Notes: generated by a model not told the origin, from the letters alone. Positions 32,992-43,372 are shown, counted from the first letter of the stretch. The stretch: DNA of 64,000 nucleotides from Diphasiastrum complanatum (GCA_029204225.1 CM055104.1:27519253-27583252), one strand, 5' to 3'. Numbers and translations are program-made.

Positions 32992-34688
32992 TTAATTTAG
33001 TACAACTACATCATCCTTTGCACCATCATCAATAACGGGAGGCTGAAGCCTTGCCCTAGCCAGTATACTCAGGATAATTTCTTGTCTAAATCTGTCCACC
33101 TGGCTTGATGTGTACTCAGGAAGTGTAAACTGCAAAATAGAACATTCATGTATTAGTAATGGCCAATAACATCACCAGAAGAATAAACAGAATTTATTAC
33201 CTTAGAAATATCACTTGTTGAAGGATGAACCACTCAAAAAACAGCTTGGCATTTTACAATGTGTACCACCCACAGTTGAATGAATCATTTTGCTGGGGTG
33301 ACTGCAAAATAATTCAGTACACAAGAAATCAATTATGAAACTGAATGAATTAGATTGAAAATATTTCATTAGAATACTGATTTCAAAATGCTATTAGAAA
33401 GACAGAGTTTACCTCCAAGCTAGCGATCTGCCAGTCCACGGAATGGGGAACGTCTATAGGAATATTTTTACTTAGATATGGAATGAATATATCTACATCC
33501 TTATGCGTATTTCTCGTCGAATTCATCTTGACACAAGAACATTTAATTATATTATTTATAGATCTCTTAATAGATATCAGGTTTAAACTCCAGTGGTCAC
33601 TGCAAAATAAGATTGAAAGTACTTTAGCGGCAATTCTGAAAACTATTTAAATTGAAAATGTCAATGTTAATGCATAAAACAGGAAGAAGCACTTAATCTA
33701 TCTTACTTGGTATGATAAGGAATGACCGGATACTTTGTTGCTAGTGTGAATCCACTTGTCAGACACTGTGACAATGTTTCGTTATTCTCCTTGAAGGCCT
33801 GGAGCAGAAAGTTACTCAGCACCAGCAACTCGTTTGATGAATCTCTTGCAATGTCAAATTGCAAGAGTGCCAGCCCGGACTCTATCACAGGATCACTGAT
33901 AGAAGCTCATCTGTCTTTGAGATCCAGACAATCTAGAACTCTAAAATCAATACTAAAATCAAGTTCTTCTAGTCTAAAGCAAAAAGGAGTACCAATTGTA
34001 TCTATAGCATCCGATATGTCTTTCTCAAATTTAAGATAATCATCCGAATCTATATATGTATAGAAATTGGGAGGAGGAGAGGAGGTGGATGTGTAGTATC
34101 TACAACAATTAGAGGAGTATCCAAAACAGAAGTAGCTATTTTAACAACATTATCAACAGTAGCATTATCTACAATGGATTCTGGGATAGGCTTCACTTTC
34201 TTAGGAGCATGCTTGGGAGCTGTCTTCTTCCTAAGACGCTTTGTAGGAAGATGAGTCCTATCTACAGGAGTTGGTCTAGGAGCAGCAGGCTGAGATACAT
34301 GTAACCTACAGTACCTATCCCTCATTCTCATCAGAAGCTAAAAATCCTTGGGCATTATGGTAACCCTCTTGGTATGGATGGCAAGCAAAAAAGAATCCTC
34401 AAAAAAAAGGCTAATATAAACTTCAGCAGCCTCCTGAAGGCACTGAAGAGCACTCGGTGTGAATCTAACGTGCTATCTGAGATCATTTCTTGTTATGTTC
34501 CGGACAGCACGGTAGAATGGAGCTCTTGGGATCAACAAAGTTGTTGACCTCTGATACTTGCGTATCTCAAAGAGCCACCTGCTGTGGTTGTGCGTTCTAG
34601 GTCTAGCAGGTGGTGTGATGGCAACCGCAGGAGATGAGGATGAGCCAGGATAGAAGAAGTCTCTTCTTGTCTGCTTTCTCCTATCCAT
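32992..34688 (-). pseudogene. element H gene B, copy 2: histone H3-fold plus Ulp1-like protease
   Basis: Starts MDRRKQTRR at 34688 (compare the RTKQTARK tail of H3), then Ser/Pro-rich sequence, then the H3 fold: WLFEIRKYQRSTTLLI and APFYRAVRNIT (34590-34490), [37 protein letters not shown] and MRDRYCRL (to about 34305). In-frame stops sit after RNDLR and after IMPKDF. A Lys/Pro-rich linker (34300-34150) follows. Protease exons: one with SGLALLQFDIARD (33888-33703), one after ATTTTGCAG with HWSLN and HKDVD (about 33600-33415), one with PQQNDSFNCGWYT (about 33300-33220), and a last with PEYTSSQVDRFRQEI ending at 32992. His, Asp and Cys of the C48 triad are all present. Junctions match copy 1. 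Shares the promoter with gene C. Confidence 0.8.
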
Positions 34689-35516
34689 GGGTGTGAACTA
34701 TGTAATAGCAGACTTTTGCGTGAAGGTTAGGATGAGAAGGAAGGGATGATAAAGAACTCGCAGAGGACCGCTATGTACGGACAGAATGTACGGTATATCG
34801 GACCTATGCGAGCCGAATATCAGAGAGAACGATTAGATTTGAGGAAAGACACACAAGGGCGATATGGGGTGACACGTAGGCAGACGTATCGGACCTATGC
34901 GCATAAAAGGTAGTAGGAGGAATGTTGATTGTGAAGGATGTGCACAAATGCGATATGCGAAGCGAAAAAAAATAAAAAATTCATCGAAATTTGTGATTTT
35001 ATATCGAGGTTCGCATGTGCGAAAGAACGTCTTGTCACACGTGTGGGAGTTGTACGGACAAATGCGAGAGCGACATGTGTCACCCTGTCACACTACACGT
35101 GTGGGATTTGTATGATCGAATGCGAGAGCGACACGTGTTTATGAGCAATCGAATGAACACGCGACATGTGTCTAGGTGTCATTTCACACGTGTGCAGGTG
35201 TCATCTCACACGTGCCTACACTTGTTGTCGAATTGAAAGTAGACACATGTCATAAGTCCGTTGACCACACGTGCAAAAATTTAGTATAAATGGCACGGAA
35301 ACCAAATAATTTTTTACCTTTTGGGTTCTCAAAATTCGCGACATATCGCTTTTGTGCGCGCTCATTGCTGTCCGTTTGCTTGCAAGTATACCTACTCGTG
35401 CACAAGTGCGATATTCTGTATCTGTCTGTCGTACATATCCATCTTCTGCACCATTTTGATAGTTAGTTTTGGTTCAGTTCTCCCGCGCACACAAGTGCGA
35501 TATTCATGCTACTGCC
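34689..35516. promoter_or_regulatory. divergent B/C promoter with six G-boxes (copy 2)
   Basis: Six CACGTG G-boxes lie within 236 bp, at 35038, 35096, 35132, 35187, 35209 and 35268, with further CATGTG variants between them. A TATA box (TATAAAT, 35285-35291) faces gene C; 'gatataaaa' on the minus strand at about 34993-35005 faces gene B. Leader repeats: 'aagtgcgatattc' at about 35404 and 35494 on the C side, and 'tatcggacctatgcg' at about 34797 and 34887 on the B side. The layout parallels copy 1 although the motif sequences differ. Confidence 0.65.
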
Positions 35517-36509
35517 ATGGCCTCTTCCTCATCATCCTCACGAGAGTCAGGCTTGAGTTCATTTCTGAGTGAATTTGAGATTACTGAAAATCTGGACTAC
35601 TTCCACAGCCTATTCAGGCCATATCTACATGTTTTCAGGACTGCACAACCAAATTCTGACGTATTTTATGAACATTATGTCAGATTCAAAGATATACTTA
35701 GAAAGTCTGTTTTCTCCATAGGTCAACTCCAGTACATGCATTATACTGATCTTGTTCATTTCTTCCCAGCTTTTAGATATAGACTGGATAGAATGTTCAC
35801 CAAATTGTTTGATCTTTTCAAAAGTAGTTCTTTGTGTCCGTATTGCAACAAGAAATGTCGATTGGTTGAATATCAGAATGGTTTCATACTTTGTCTTTTA
35901 GTTCAGATCCTAGATGATGATGAAGTTCCTGTTGCTGACCCTCCTTTTGCACCCTCCTCTGTTCAGTCAGACATTAAGGATATCAGTCACTTTCTTATCG
36001 ACACTCCTGATAAAGAAAGTGACTTCATTGATTTAAATACTGATGTTCTACGGGATTCTTTCATTGGCCAAAATACATCTGATGATGAATCCAAATCTAT
36101 GGAGGATTCGAAATGTCTTTTGAATTTATCTGTATATTATATTAATGACGATTTATATTTTACTACTGCTGATTTATGTAAATTATTTGACTATCGTGAG
36201 GACGAGGTTCTATGTTTATTATCCGGCACAATTTCTAAATTCTCCGACTTTGTAGATTTTGAGACAGATGACCTTGTTGCTGATATTGATTTTGATGATG
36301 AGGAGGGTCTTATGACCGGTGAAGAATGCCTGAATAAGACTTTATCAAATATAGCTGAGGATGGGCGAGGCAGACCATCCGATGAAGAATTCACGGCATT
36401 TCAATCCCAGATGGGCTTCCCTCGTCCATCATTAATGCATTTCACTGATGATTCCACCTCAGTATGTGGTCATTATCATCCTGATCTGGTTGCTGCTGAT
36501 GATGAATAA
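35517..36509 (+). CDS. element H gene C, copy 2 (unknown acidic protein)
   Basis: ATG at 35517 gives a Ser-rich start (MASSSSSSRESG) and a 330-residue open frame, the longest intact one in element H. Residues about 25-110 are aromatic and hydrophobic (LDYFHSLFRPYLHVF, LVHFFPAFRYRLDRMF); a CPYC...C zinc-ribbon-like cluster follows (SLCPYCNKKCRLVEY). The second half is strongly acidic with repeated Asp (DFVDFETDDLVADIDFDDEE) and a possible helix-turn segment (DDLYFTTADLCKLFDY). The stop lies 2-3 bases before a perfect donor (GTAAGT, 36513), so further exons may exist. A homologous fragment is at 2595-2960. Function unknown; a transcription activator or capsid-like role would be speculation. Confidence 0.6.
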   Translation: MASSSSSSRESGLSSFLSEFEITENLDYFHSLFRPYLHVFRTAQPNSDVFYEHYVRFKDILRKSVFSIGQLQYMHYTDLVHFFPAFRYRLDRMFTKLFDLFKSSSLCPYCNKKCRLVEYQNGFILCLLVQILDDDEVPVADPPFAPSSVQSDIKDISHFLIDTPDKESDFIDLNTDVLRDSFIGQNTSDDESKSMEDSKCLLNLSVYYINDDLYFTTADLCKLFDYREDEVLCLLSGTISKFSDFVDFETDDLVADIDFDDEEGLMTGEECLNKTLSNIAEDGRGRPSDEEFTAFQSQMGFPRPSLMHFTDDSTSVCGHYHPDLVAADDE

Positions 36510-36939
36510 TGTGTAAGTATTTAATGTTCCTTGTATTTGAATGTTTTCAATCACTAAATGTGTTTTTGCTAGCATACTTCCTATTGCAGGATGCTCTCAT
36601 AATAGATGATTTTGCTGCGAGACGAGGTGATTTCAGACAACACGCATCCTCGTTCCAGAGGGATAGTGGACTGACCACTATCTTCGGCATTTCTTGAAGG
36701 GACATAAATTTGTTAAGACAAATAAGATCATTTTTGTCAAAAGATCTTATTTTTTGAACAGTTTAGGCTTTACTGATGGGAATGTTCCTTTAAGGAGCTC
36801 CCATTATTCATTGTATTCCACTTATATTGAGCTTAGTAAAAATACGGATAATGCACATCTATCAGATGCATACGCTAGCAGAGAATTTTTTCATGACAAT
36901 ACTACCATAGAATCTAATACAAGATCTGATGATGAATAG
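36510..36939 (+). pseudogene. possible 3' exon(s) of gene C, copy 2
   Basis: After an intron-like stretch (GTAAGT at 36513 to TTGCAG at 36590) a frame reads DALIIDDFAARRGDF and, with a frame change near 36694, continues about 80 residues to SDDE at 36939. The coding look and the splice signals suggest it once belonged to gene C. It ends about 110 bp from the end of the convergent gene D. Confidence 0.4.
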
Positions 36940-37051
36940 TTGACACTTTGTATAATACAATCAATACATTTACATTGGGTATTGCTCCTCTCTTGTTCAA
37001 TGAATTTGCAAAGCAATTCTGAACATGTCATGATGATCTTCTACTTAGCAA

Positions 37052-39130
37052 TCATCTAATTTTCTCTTCCTGTATGAACTTGCATGCTTTTCTAAACTTC
37101 TTGTATTGTGTGGACTTTGTTATATGTCGAATCTGAACTCTACGGTAGAACCACTGAAACAATTGACAAATGTAGTTTTGTTTTTCATTGGTTCCTTCAT
37201 GTTGTGTATTTCGATGAAATGTTGCTCGTGCTTGCCAGTGTGACCTCTCCATCCCTTGTGATGACCATACACTCAAGCTTCCATATGTATTTGCAAAAAA
37301 TGTTGTATGATCTCTTAGTATGTGCTGCATATGTCAAAATCATAATGTTAGTCTTATGTTATAGATCTAAATATATATGAAAATTAGAAAGCATTTTGAA
37401 ATTTTTATACTAACCATGTAATGAGTGATGTGATCTTCTCCCCATGCTTTTGATATTGCATTAACAAACTCGACACAAGTCCTTTGGACAGCTTTCTTAT
37501 CAATATCAGAGTATTTTTCTTTTCTTAAAATAGCTATCATACTATCAAGCTTTTTCCATCAACTTTTAGTACTCTGGTTTTGCCGTCTTTCTCGAAGTCC
37601 TGAGTGGCAACAATAATATCTGTCCAGACTGAGTGTTGAATATTAGAAGGCTTACCAGTATGATTTGATAGAAAACGACGTGCTTTTGCTCCTCCTATGC
37701 TTGGCTTAGTTGGCATGTTCCCATTCTTTTCTGAAAGCTTTTCATCTTTTTGAATTTTGACATGTCCTTTATGGAGTCCTGCTTCTGATAAAACATCTTC
37801 TAATCGAGAGATAGCTTCCTTTGCTAATGATGCTAGCTTAGTATTCCAAGCAAAAACTATATGAAGATAAATGATCTTTTCTATTAATCTAACTTCTGCA
37901 TGAAGAGTGCAAACATGCACATTTTTTAAGGGGATAGGCAGCACAGGCTTCCAGTTTGGATCTGCATATTCTCTAGTAATTCCTGTACTCCAAGTTACAT
38001 CTTTTGCCATTTTCATGCAGTACAAACAAGGGTGTTTTGATGTAGCACCGTGAGAGACATTATACATACATTTCAATGTTTTCAAATCACCTGCTAAGTG
38101 CCATTCAACATTGAAGTCTCCAACTCTTGGAACATTGAGAAATCCTCCATCCATATGGTCCTTGATGATCCTAGGATAAGATGTCCTTAAGAATATCCAT
38201 AATAATATATCATGATCCTCTTTCAGCACCTGTCCAAAGAATTAATCATACTTAGTATACAATGTATTAATATTATTCAATGAATGTAATGTAATAATGA
38301 GGCTAGTTATCTGAAACGCTGCGAACCACCATATATCATTTTCTGACTGGACACTGAATTTGAAATCTTTTTGGTTCTCTGTTTGGGATAGAGCACCATT
38401 CATGAGAGTTATACTAACCCTTTCCATCTTCTGCCCTTTCACAATTTCTGACTCATCTAACTTAAGTACTATGATTATTTTGCCATTCACCTTTTCATAG
38501 GTTATATCATAGAATGTGACGATGTATCTCAGCAAGTAATTTAGATCAACAAATAAATTGTTTGATGAATTATAAAATATCGATCTTCCATCAGTTTCAT
38601 ACACCTCCTCAATATGAAATGGAGTTCCAGTGATCTTATGCATACCTATGTTTAATGTATCCCTCTCTTTCTTCAAGTGATATGTCCTAGGGATTGGGAC
38701 TTTTCTAATTTGAACTTGCTTAAAAGCTTTTCTAATCAGTTTAAATATTGTTGCATATGCTGCCCTACTAATACCTGCAAAATCACAAGCACCCTGAACT
38801 ATAGTCTTATCTAAAATATTTTGAATGTCCACCATCAAAGACTCTACTATTTTACACTTTACATTTGAAATCCTATTGTTCATCATGATATGCTCAGTGG
38901 ATTTGCAAGTCAATATTGTGCCCAATGACATTCCTAGTGAAGCATTGTCTTTGATATTCCGAGGAGCTACTAATGCAGATCTGCAAAAAAAACAGATAGT
39001 TAACAAAATATCACCATAGCTGAAATTAAATCCAAATTGTCATTGAAAAACTTACAAAATTTAGAATATGCTTACTTGAATGCACGGATCCTTCTATTTC
39101 GATAACCTCCTTTTGAAAGCGTTTGAATCA
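37052..39130 (-). pseudogene. element H gene D, copy 2: transposase-like protein
   Basis: Four exons on the minus strand: about 39130-39076, 38990-38311, 38229-37415 and 37324-37052, with introns 38991-39075, 38230-38310 and 37325-37414. Conserved blocks, in order: SALVAPRNIK, VLKLDESEIVKGQKMERVSITLMN, FNVEWHLAGDLKTLKC, SKHPCLYC (a C-x2-C), PVLPIPLKNVHVCTLH, AWGEDHITHYM, and YGSLSVWSSQGMERSHWQARATFHRNTQHEG. From memory these follow the order of a large uncharacterised family in animal genomes (SGDG..., GGDLKFL, C..C, P..PI...DTLH, GxL..FSQQGLEK), probably DDE transposases; that link needs a search. Lesions: an AT instead of GT donor at 38310/38309 and a frame break near 37545. No paralogue remains in copy 1. 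Confidence 0.65.
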
Positions 39131-39490
39131 AAAAAATAATAGAGTAATCAGTTGCATCAAAGTACTATGACCAGATTCTATGAAGCAAAACATAATACTC
39201 ATCTTTGATTATATTATATACTATGTACGATCAATCCAATCTCCATGCTTGTATGCTTGATTTAAATTTGGAAATGCCGCTCATATTTCCATTCTCGTGG
39301 AAGGAATCCATATGTAAACATTTTGCAATTTTTCCTGATTCGAATTTGGGGATGGCGGTCATATTCTAGATCCAGTGAAAATATTGCCCTTTTTGTAACC
39401 AATGGAGGGAATATTTTTGAATTTAGTCAAGTTATACTGCAAACTGTTAACAGTTCTTAACTGTGACTATAGACACTATGATTAGATCAT
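39131..39490. promoter_or_regulatory. upstream region of gene D with iterated motif
   Basis: Two related units about 80 bp apart share 'aatttggrratgscgstcatatt' (about 39262-39286 and 39345-39370). They resemble the leader repeats of genes B and C in being short and iterated upstream of a gene. No TATA box or terminal inverted repeat is clear. Confidence 0.35.
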
Positions 39491-39554
39491 TGGGAGTTGG
39501 GGAGGCCTTGGGAGTGGTGTGGGCAAGCAAATAAACAATATTGTTTTTTTTATG

Positions 39555-39900
39555 TTGATATTTTTGTATATCCTACATGGCATTCCTTAAAGGGTCTTTT
39601 TGATATTGAGAACCCCTCTAATGCTCGCTTCAAGGAGTTTAAGGCTTTAGTAGAGAACCAACCGGATGCACGCATCAAAGTGCTAAGATCAGATAGAGGG
39701 GGCGCATACAAATTTGATGATTTTTGAGGACTTTTGCAAGGAACACGGCATCAAAAGACAATTCACACAATCACACACATCGCATAGTAATGGTGTAGCA
39801 AAAGGAAAAATAGGACTATTATGGAGAGTGCATGCTCCATGATGAAGCAAATGGGCTTAACCAATTCACTTTGGTCAGAAGCGTGCAGTGCGGCAACGAT
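39555..39900 (+). mobile_element. Ty1/copia integrase core fragment
   Basis: Plus strand, with one or two frame shifts: FKEFKALVENQ, IKVLRSDRGGAY (second catalytic Asp), FCKEHGIKRQFTQSHT, SNGVAKGKNRTIMESA and TNSLWSEAC. In the catalytic segment NGVAERKNRT the Glu is replaced (NGVAKGKNRT), so it would be inactive even if intact. Flanks on both sides are unrelated. Confidence 0.85.
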
Positions 39901-40020
39901 ATTTTGATATTATTTATATCCTACATATTTTGAACGATATTATTTATTTTGATATTTTTGTATATCCTACATGGCATTCCTTAAAGGGTCTTTTTGATAT
40001 TGAGAACTCCTCTAATGCTT
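39901..40020 (+). repeat. partial duplication of the integrase fragment start
   Basis: About 70 bp of 39555-39625 ('gatatttttgtatatcctacatggcattccttaaagg') recur at about 39950-40018, separated by an AT-rich 'gatattatttat' spacer. A local rearrangement after the element decayed. Confidence 0.7.
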
Positions 40021-40086
40021 ATCTAAGCATCATTCAATTGTCAAATGGAAAATCTGACAGAAGAATCCTTCTTACATTCACTTGGT
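40021..40086 (-). mobile_element. Ty3/gypsy RNase H scrap
   Basis: Matches bases 405-463 in the same orientation ('cattcaattgtcaaatggaaaat' ... 'cacttggttgg'). Forms the junction with inverted repeat S; a matching remnant ('ccaaccaag') sits at the other side of S in copy 3 (about 58087). Confidence 0.7.
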
Positions 40087-40890
40087 TGGGTCATAACTAT
40101 GGATGGTTTTCAAGCTCTGTTACGTTCAAGGAAGTTTACAATCGCTTCTGCCAGCATCACACTATTGAGTTCAATGATAAGTTTACATTTCTATAGTCAC
40201 AATCCACGGTTTTATTGGACTTCCATTTGTTTAGCGTTTGATTTTTAGAAATGAACCTTTATTGGTCATTTTATGATAGTGAAACTAATCATTATTTTTT
40301 ATGAGAAATGATGCCTCTGTTGAATGCAATCACTCTTTTGGATTACAAAGTCAATCAATCATGACCTAGGCTTGTTGATCTTCATCACTAGATGCCACAT
40401 GGAACTTTTAGTATAACGGTTATATTAACTACAGGCTACCGCACCTAGTAATGCGTCTTGGTTTCCAAGGGGAGGCTCGAACCTGGGACCAAAGAAACTT
40501 TGGATGCCAAGCCAACCAACTGAGCCAACCCCGTTGGGTCGCACCTAGTAATGCTTCTTGGTTTCCAAGGGGAGGTTCGCACCTAGTAATGGCACTAGCA
40601 TATTTAAAAGAGTTTTCTTTTAGTTATTAAAATTCAAAATTTTAGGTTTGAAAGAAATTTTTTTGTAAGATTTGTTATGAAACCAACAAACAAAGGTCCT
40701 CATCTATGCTTTGCATGTGTGAATGAATGAATGATGTGATGTTATTACATAAGTTGTATTTTTTGTGTATGATGTTTGTTACAAGCACTTGTGCACTTTG
40801 ATAAGTGTTTCCATGTGAGTTCTTTATGCATCTAAAATTCACATCCTTACACTTTGAGAGACAGACTTCACACCAAAGCTCCTTTCATTG
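40087..40890 (-). repeat. repeat S, copy 2 (inverted)
   Basis: Inverted relative to 13230-13960 and 57430-58085. Contains the tRNA-derived insertion at 40455-40579. Adjoins block R at about 40905 through 'gagctgagctcaatttcc'. Confidence 0.75.
40441..40593 (-). mobile_element. tRNA-derived SINE-like insertion with direct repeats
   Basis: On the minus strand an 86-bp segment (40540-40455) has an A-box-like TGGCTCAGTTGG and a perfect B-box GGTTCGAGCC, spaced as in tRNA genes, so it derives from a tRNA. It is flanked by 'gcacctagtaatgc' direct repeats (40441 and 40541), like target duplications. A second, 5'-truncated 24-bp copy of the same 3' end (40555-40578) lies between the second and a third 'cacctagtaatgg' (40580). 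T-stem pairing is poor, so it is not a working tRNA gene. The homologous sites in the other S copies lack it. Confidence 0.65.
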
Positions 40891-40904
40891 AAAAAAAACA
40901 TGAG

Positions 40905-42023
40905 CTGAGCTCAATTTCCGAAAATTGCCACCTATGATGATGGTGGTAAGGCACTACATTGCCTTTCAGCCTGAGAGCCATCCTCCATAACAATGCTCAT
41001 ATGGTGTGTTTGCAGCTCCTGCTGCTGCTGCTGCTGCAGAATAACAGGGAGAACCAGTGAAGCTATCATTCTTCTTATACAGATTGCTGCCGACGCCATC
41101 CGGAAGCGAATTCAATATTGGCAGCTGCATGATACTGTTCAACGCATCATGATGACCATGCCCCAAGATTTTTGTAGATTCTGAAGAACAAGTGCCAAAA
41201 GAAGTTTGAAGGCGCTGTTTTGCTTTAGCGAGGTTTGATACTGTGGTTGCCTCAGCATCCCTTATTTCATCACAAGCTCCAGTGATGAGATTAATGATGT
41301 ATGTCTTACCAACAGTATGCTTACATCTCTTGCTCTCTGCGTCGCTGCTGCTCCAGCTGCCACTCTTACTGCGTTTCAAGTTCTTGCAGTTTTTTAAGTT
41401 GGATGTAACTGCATGCAGGTTAAATAAATTAGAAGAATCCCCTTTTGGGATTTTGGCGGAGAGTAATTCTGATCTCAAGGAAGCGTGTCCCTTATTGCCA
41501 CCAATATCCACATTGCAGCTGCATTCTGTGCTAGACTTCTTATCATCTTTCTGCCCTGATGTAGCCGTACCGCGGAAAGCCAATTCGTCCAAGAAATTCG
41601 TCTTCTCTGCATTGCACCTTGATATTTTGGATGCGGGATCTAAAACCAGGTGATGTGGAACCCTTTTCTTTTCCGGACCGAGAAGACTATCAGCTTTGTG
41701 GACAGGCCGGCCTCTGAGGCTACCATCCATATTGCAGCTACATTCATCAGGAGGATTTGTGTCATTTCATGCAATCGAGCTTGAAGATTGAAGTCCATCA
41801 GCTCTGCATGCGAACCTCTAGGGTTTTCCTGTTTTCTTGTTGCATGCTTTTGCTTCACATACACCTCCTGATCGCAGTCAGGACAAGGGGCTTTGCCAGA
41901 CATATTCTCAATCATGCTAAACTCTTGCTCTTTAACCTGTCCGACAATCATAGGATCTGAATTTTTCTTGAGTACTGTTGACACATCAATTTGCATGATG
42001 GGTGTGGATGTGGATGTACACAT
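40905..42023 (-). pseudogene. captured gene fragment in block R, copy 2
   Basis: Same coding region as 7606-8781. The start is better preserved: ATG at 42023 (MCTSTSTPIM...VGQVKEQEFSMIENMSGKAPCPDCD) with no early frameshift. A deletion of about 90 bp near 41767, between short 'catttc/ttcat' repeats, removes the SSSGLSPRGNSSFSYTQ segment and breaks the frame; the second frame runs 41730-40966 to GGWLSG. Differences from copy 1 (K/I, H/D, C/Y, S/T, V/I) are mostly amino-acid changing. Confidence 0.6.
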
Positions 42024-42425
42024 GATTGCAGTGCTTCTTCTTGATAAGAGTATATTGTCTATCTGTCTGTACCGATACAGAGAGAAGCAGCAGGCGAAGT
42101 GAGCTGATTACTTACCCACCAACAGGCAGACTTGTATTCCTGCCACCTGAAATAAAGTTTCATCCGCTTGACTCCAGCAGCAGCAGGAGGAGAAAAAATG
42201 GATGGCTGAGGGAGGGTATGCTCTCCTCTTTGTCCTTGGCTTGATCCAAACGATATTCAGCTCCGCTCCGATTCACGACGATGATGATGCGAGGCGAGAG
42301 GAGAGCAGAGGAGTGAGGCAACGCGAAGCAAAGCAGAGCAGATGTGAGAAATAAAATGAGCAGGAGTATTTTATTTGAGTTACATTACATAATATTAAAC
42401 CACGTGCGAATTGAAAAGCGCTAGC
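42024..42425 (-). promoter_or_regulatory. 5' leader and splice donor of the captured gene, copy 2
   Basis: Same leader as copy 1 including the GTGG|GTAAGT donor (about 42117), but with about 50 bp missing near 42207 ('ctacttaaagaaatgtatctg' and following). Similarity to block R ends at about 42420 ('gaattgaaaagcgc'). Confidence 0.5.
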
Positions 42426-43372
42426 AATTTTGAGATTTAAGTTTTTTTTTTTGTTGTTGCTTTTTTTTTTTTTGTGAAAAGCAGGAGCAATTTTGAGATT
42501 TAAGTTTTTTTTTTTTTTGTTGTCCTAAATATCCATAGAGTTGTAGACCTTGTGACAAGCTAGGTGCAAACTCAATTCTGCGAAATGACGTCTAGAGGGC
42601 ATTGCCCAAATTGCGTTGTATATGACCGATCACTAGTTGCCCAAAAAGAAATTTCACCTTTCTGGTGGTTTATCAAGAAGACCCTTGATCTTGTCCTCAC
42701 CTTGCTTTTGTTGCCTAATTGGACAAGAACCTAAGCAAACGAGTACAAAACATGGACATAAAATCATTTTATCAAAACAAACGACACGAGTGACGAGAAA
42801 TCGAGAGAAGAGAACAAATGCATTTGTGTATTTTCGTTATAAGTGAGTTGATCAGTGTCTCGCTCGTTGGCGGCCTGTCACTCCTCTCTACCAATACACT
42901 ATGTTCTGCTCATAGTGCTTGAACGTGATTATATATTTTTCGCTACGTATCTCTCTACTCTTTGCCTCTCGCTTCTCTCTTCTCTCTCTCATCTACATTG
43001 TTCATTCTATTTTTATCATTATATCTGGAGAAATTGTTAAGTCACTAAGTAACAGTTTACAAGATAGGTTTAAACCTAAACTGTCAGTTAGTTATCCCTA
43101 ATGATGTGGCCCTTGGCGGCTGAGCGTGGTAGTGCAAGACTCCACGCTTGTCGAGTTGCCAGCTGTCAGCTCGAATTGTTTTCATTCGGTTCTTGTCTTC
43201 TGTTCAGGGTGTCTTCATCGTTTGGTTGTTGGGATGAACGTCGAAGATTTTGTCTTCGATTTGTCAAATGCTTCGTCGCAGGAACGAATACTTTTCTTTC
43301 GGCCTTCGTTTCATCTTTGGGGAACGCCAGGGAATGGGTGCATGAGTTCACCATATCCAACACACCAAATTG
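42426..43372. other. unassigned region with duplicated poly-T segments
   Basis: 'agcaattttgagatttaagtttttttttt' occurs twice (about 42423 and 42488), perhaps old retroposon tails on the minus strand. The rest (42540-43372) has no recognised gene; 43100-43350 is locally GC-richer with TTCG-containing phrases reminiscent of the copia LTR at 16506 but not alignable by eye. Confidence 0.4.

Noticed and set aside
35517-36509. Gene C as a known transcription factor or capsid protein
   Set aside because: The acidic tail and one C-x2-C motif are too weak to name a function.
31400-39490. Integrated giant (NCLDV-like) virus, which can encode histones
   Set aside because: Genes have several short spliceosomal introns, typical plant promoter motifs and a transposase-like gene; no capsid, polymerase or other viral hallmark was seen.
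40455-40540. Functional tRNA gene on the minus strand
   Set aside because: A and B boxes are present but the acceptor and T stems do not pair; flanking direct repeats fit a retroposed copy.
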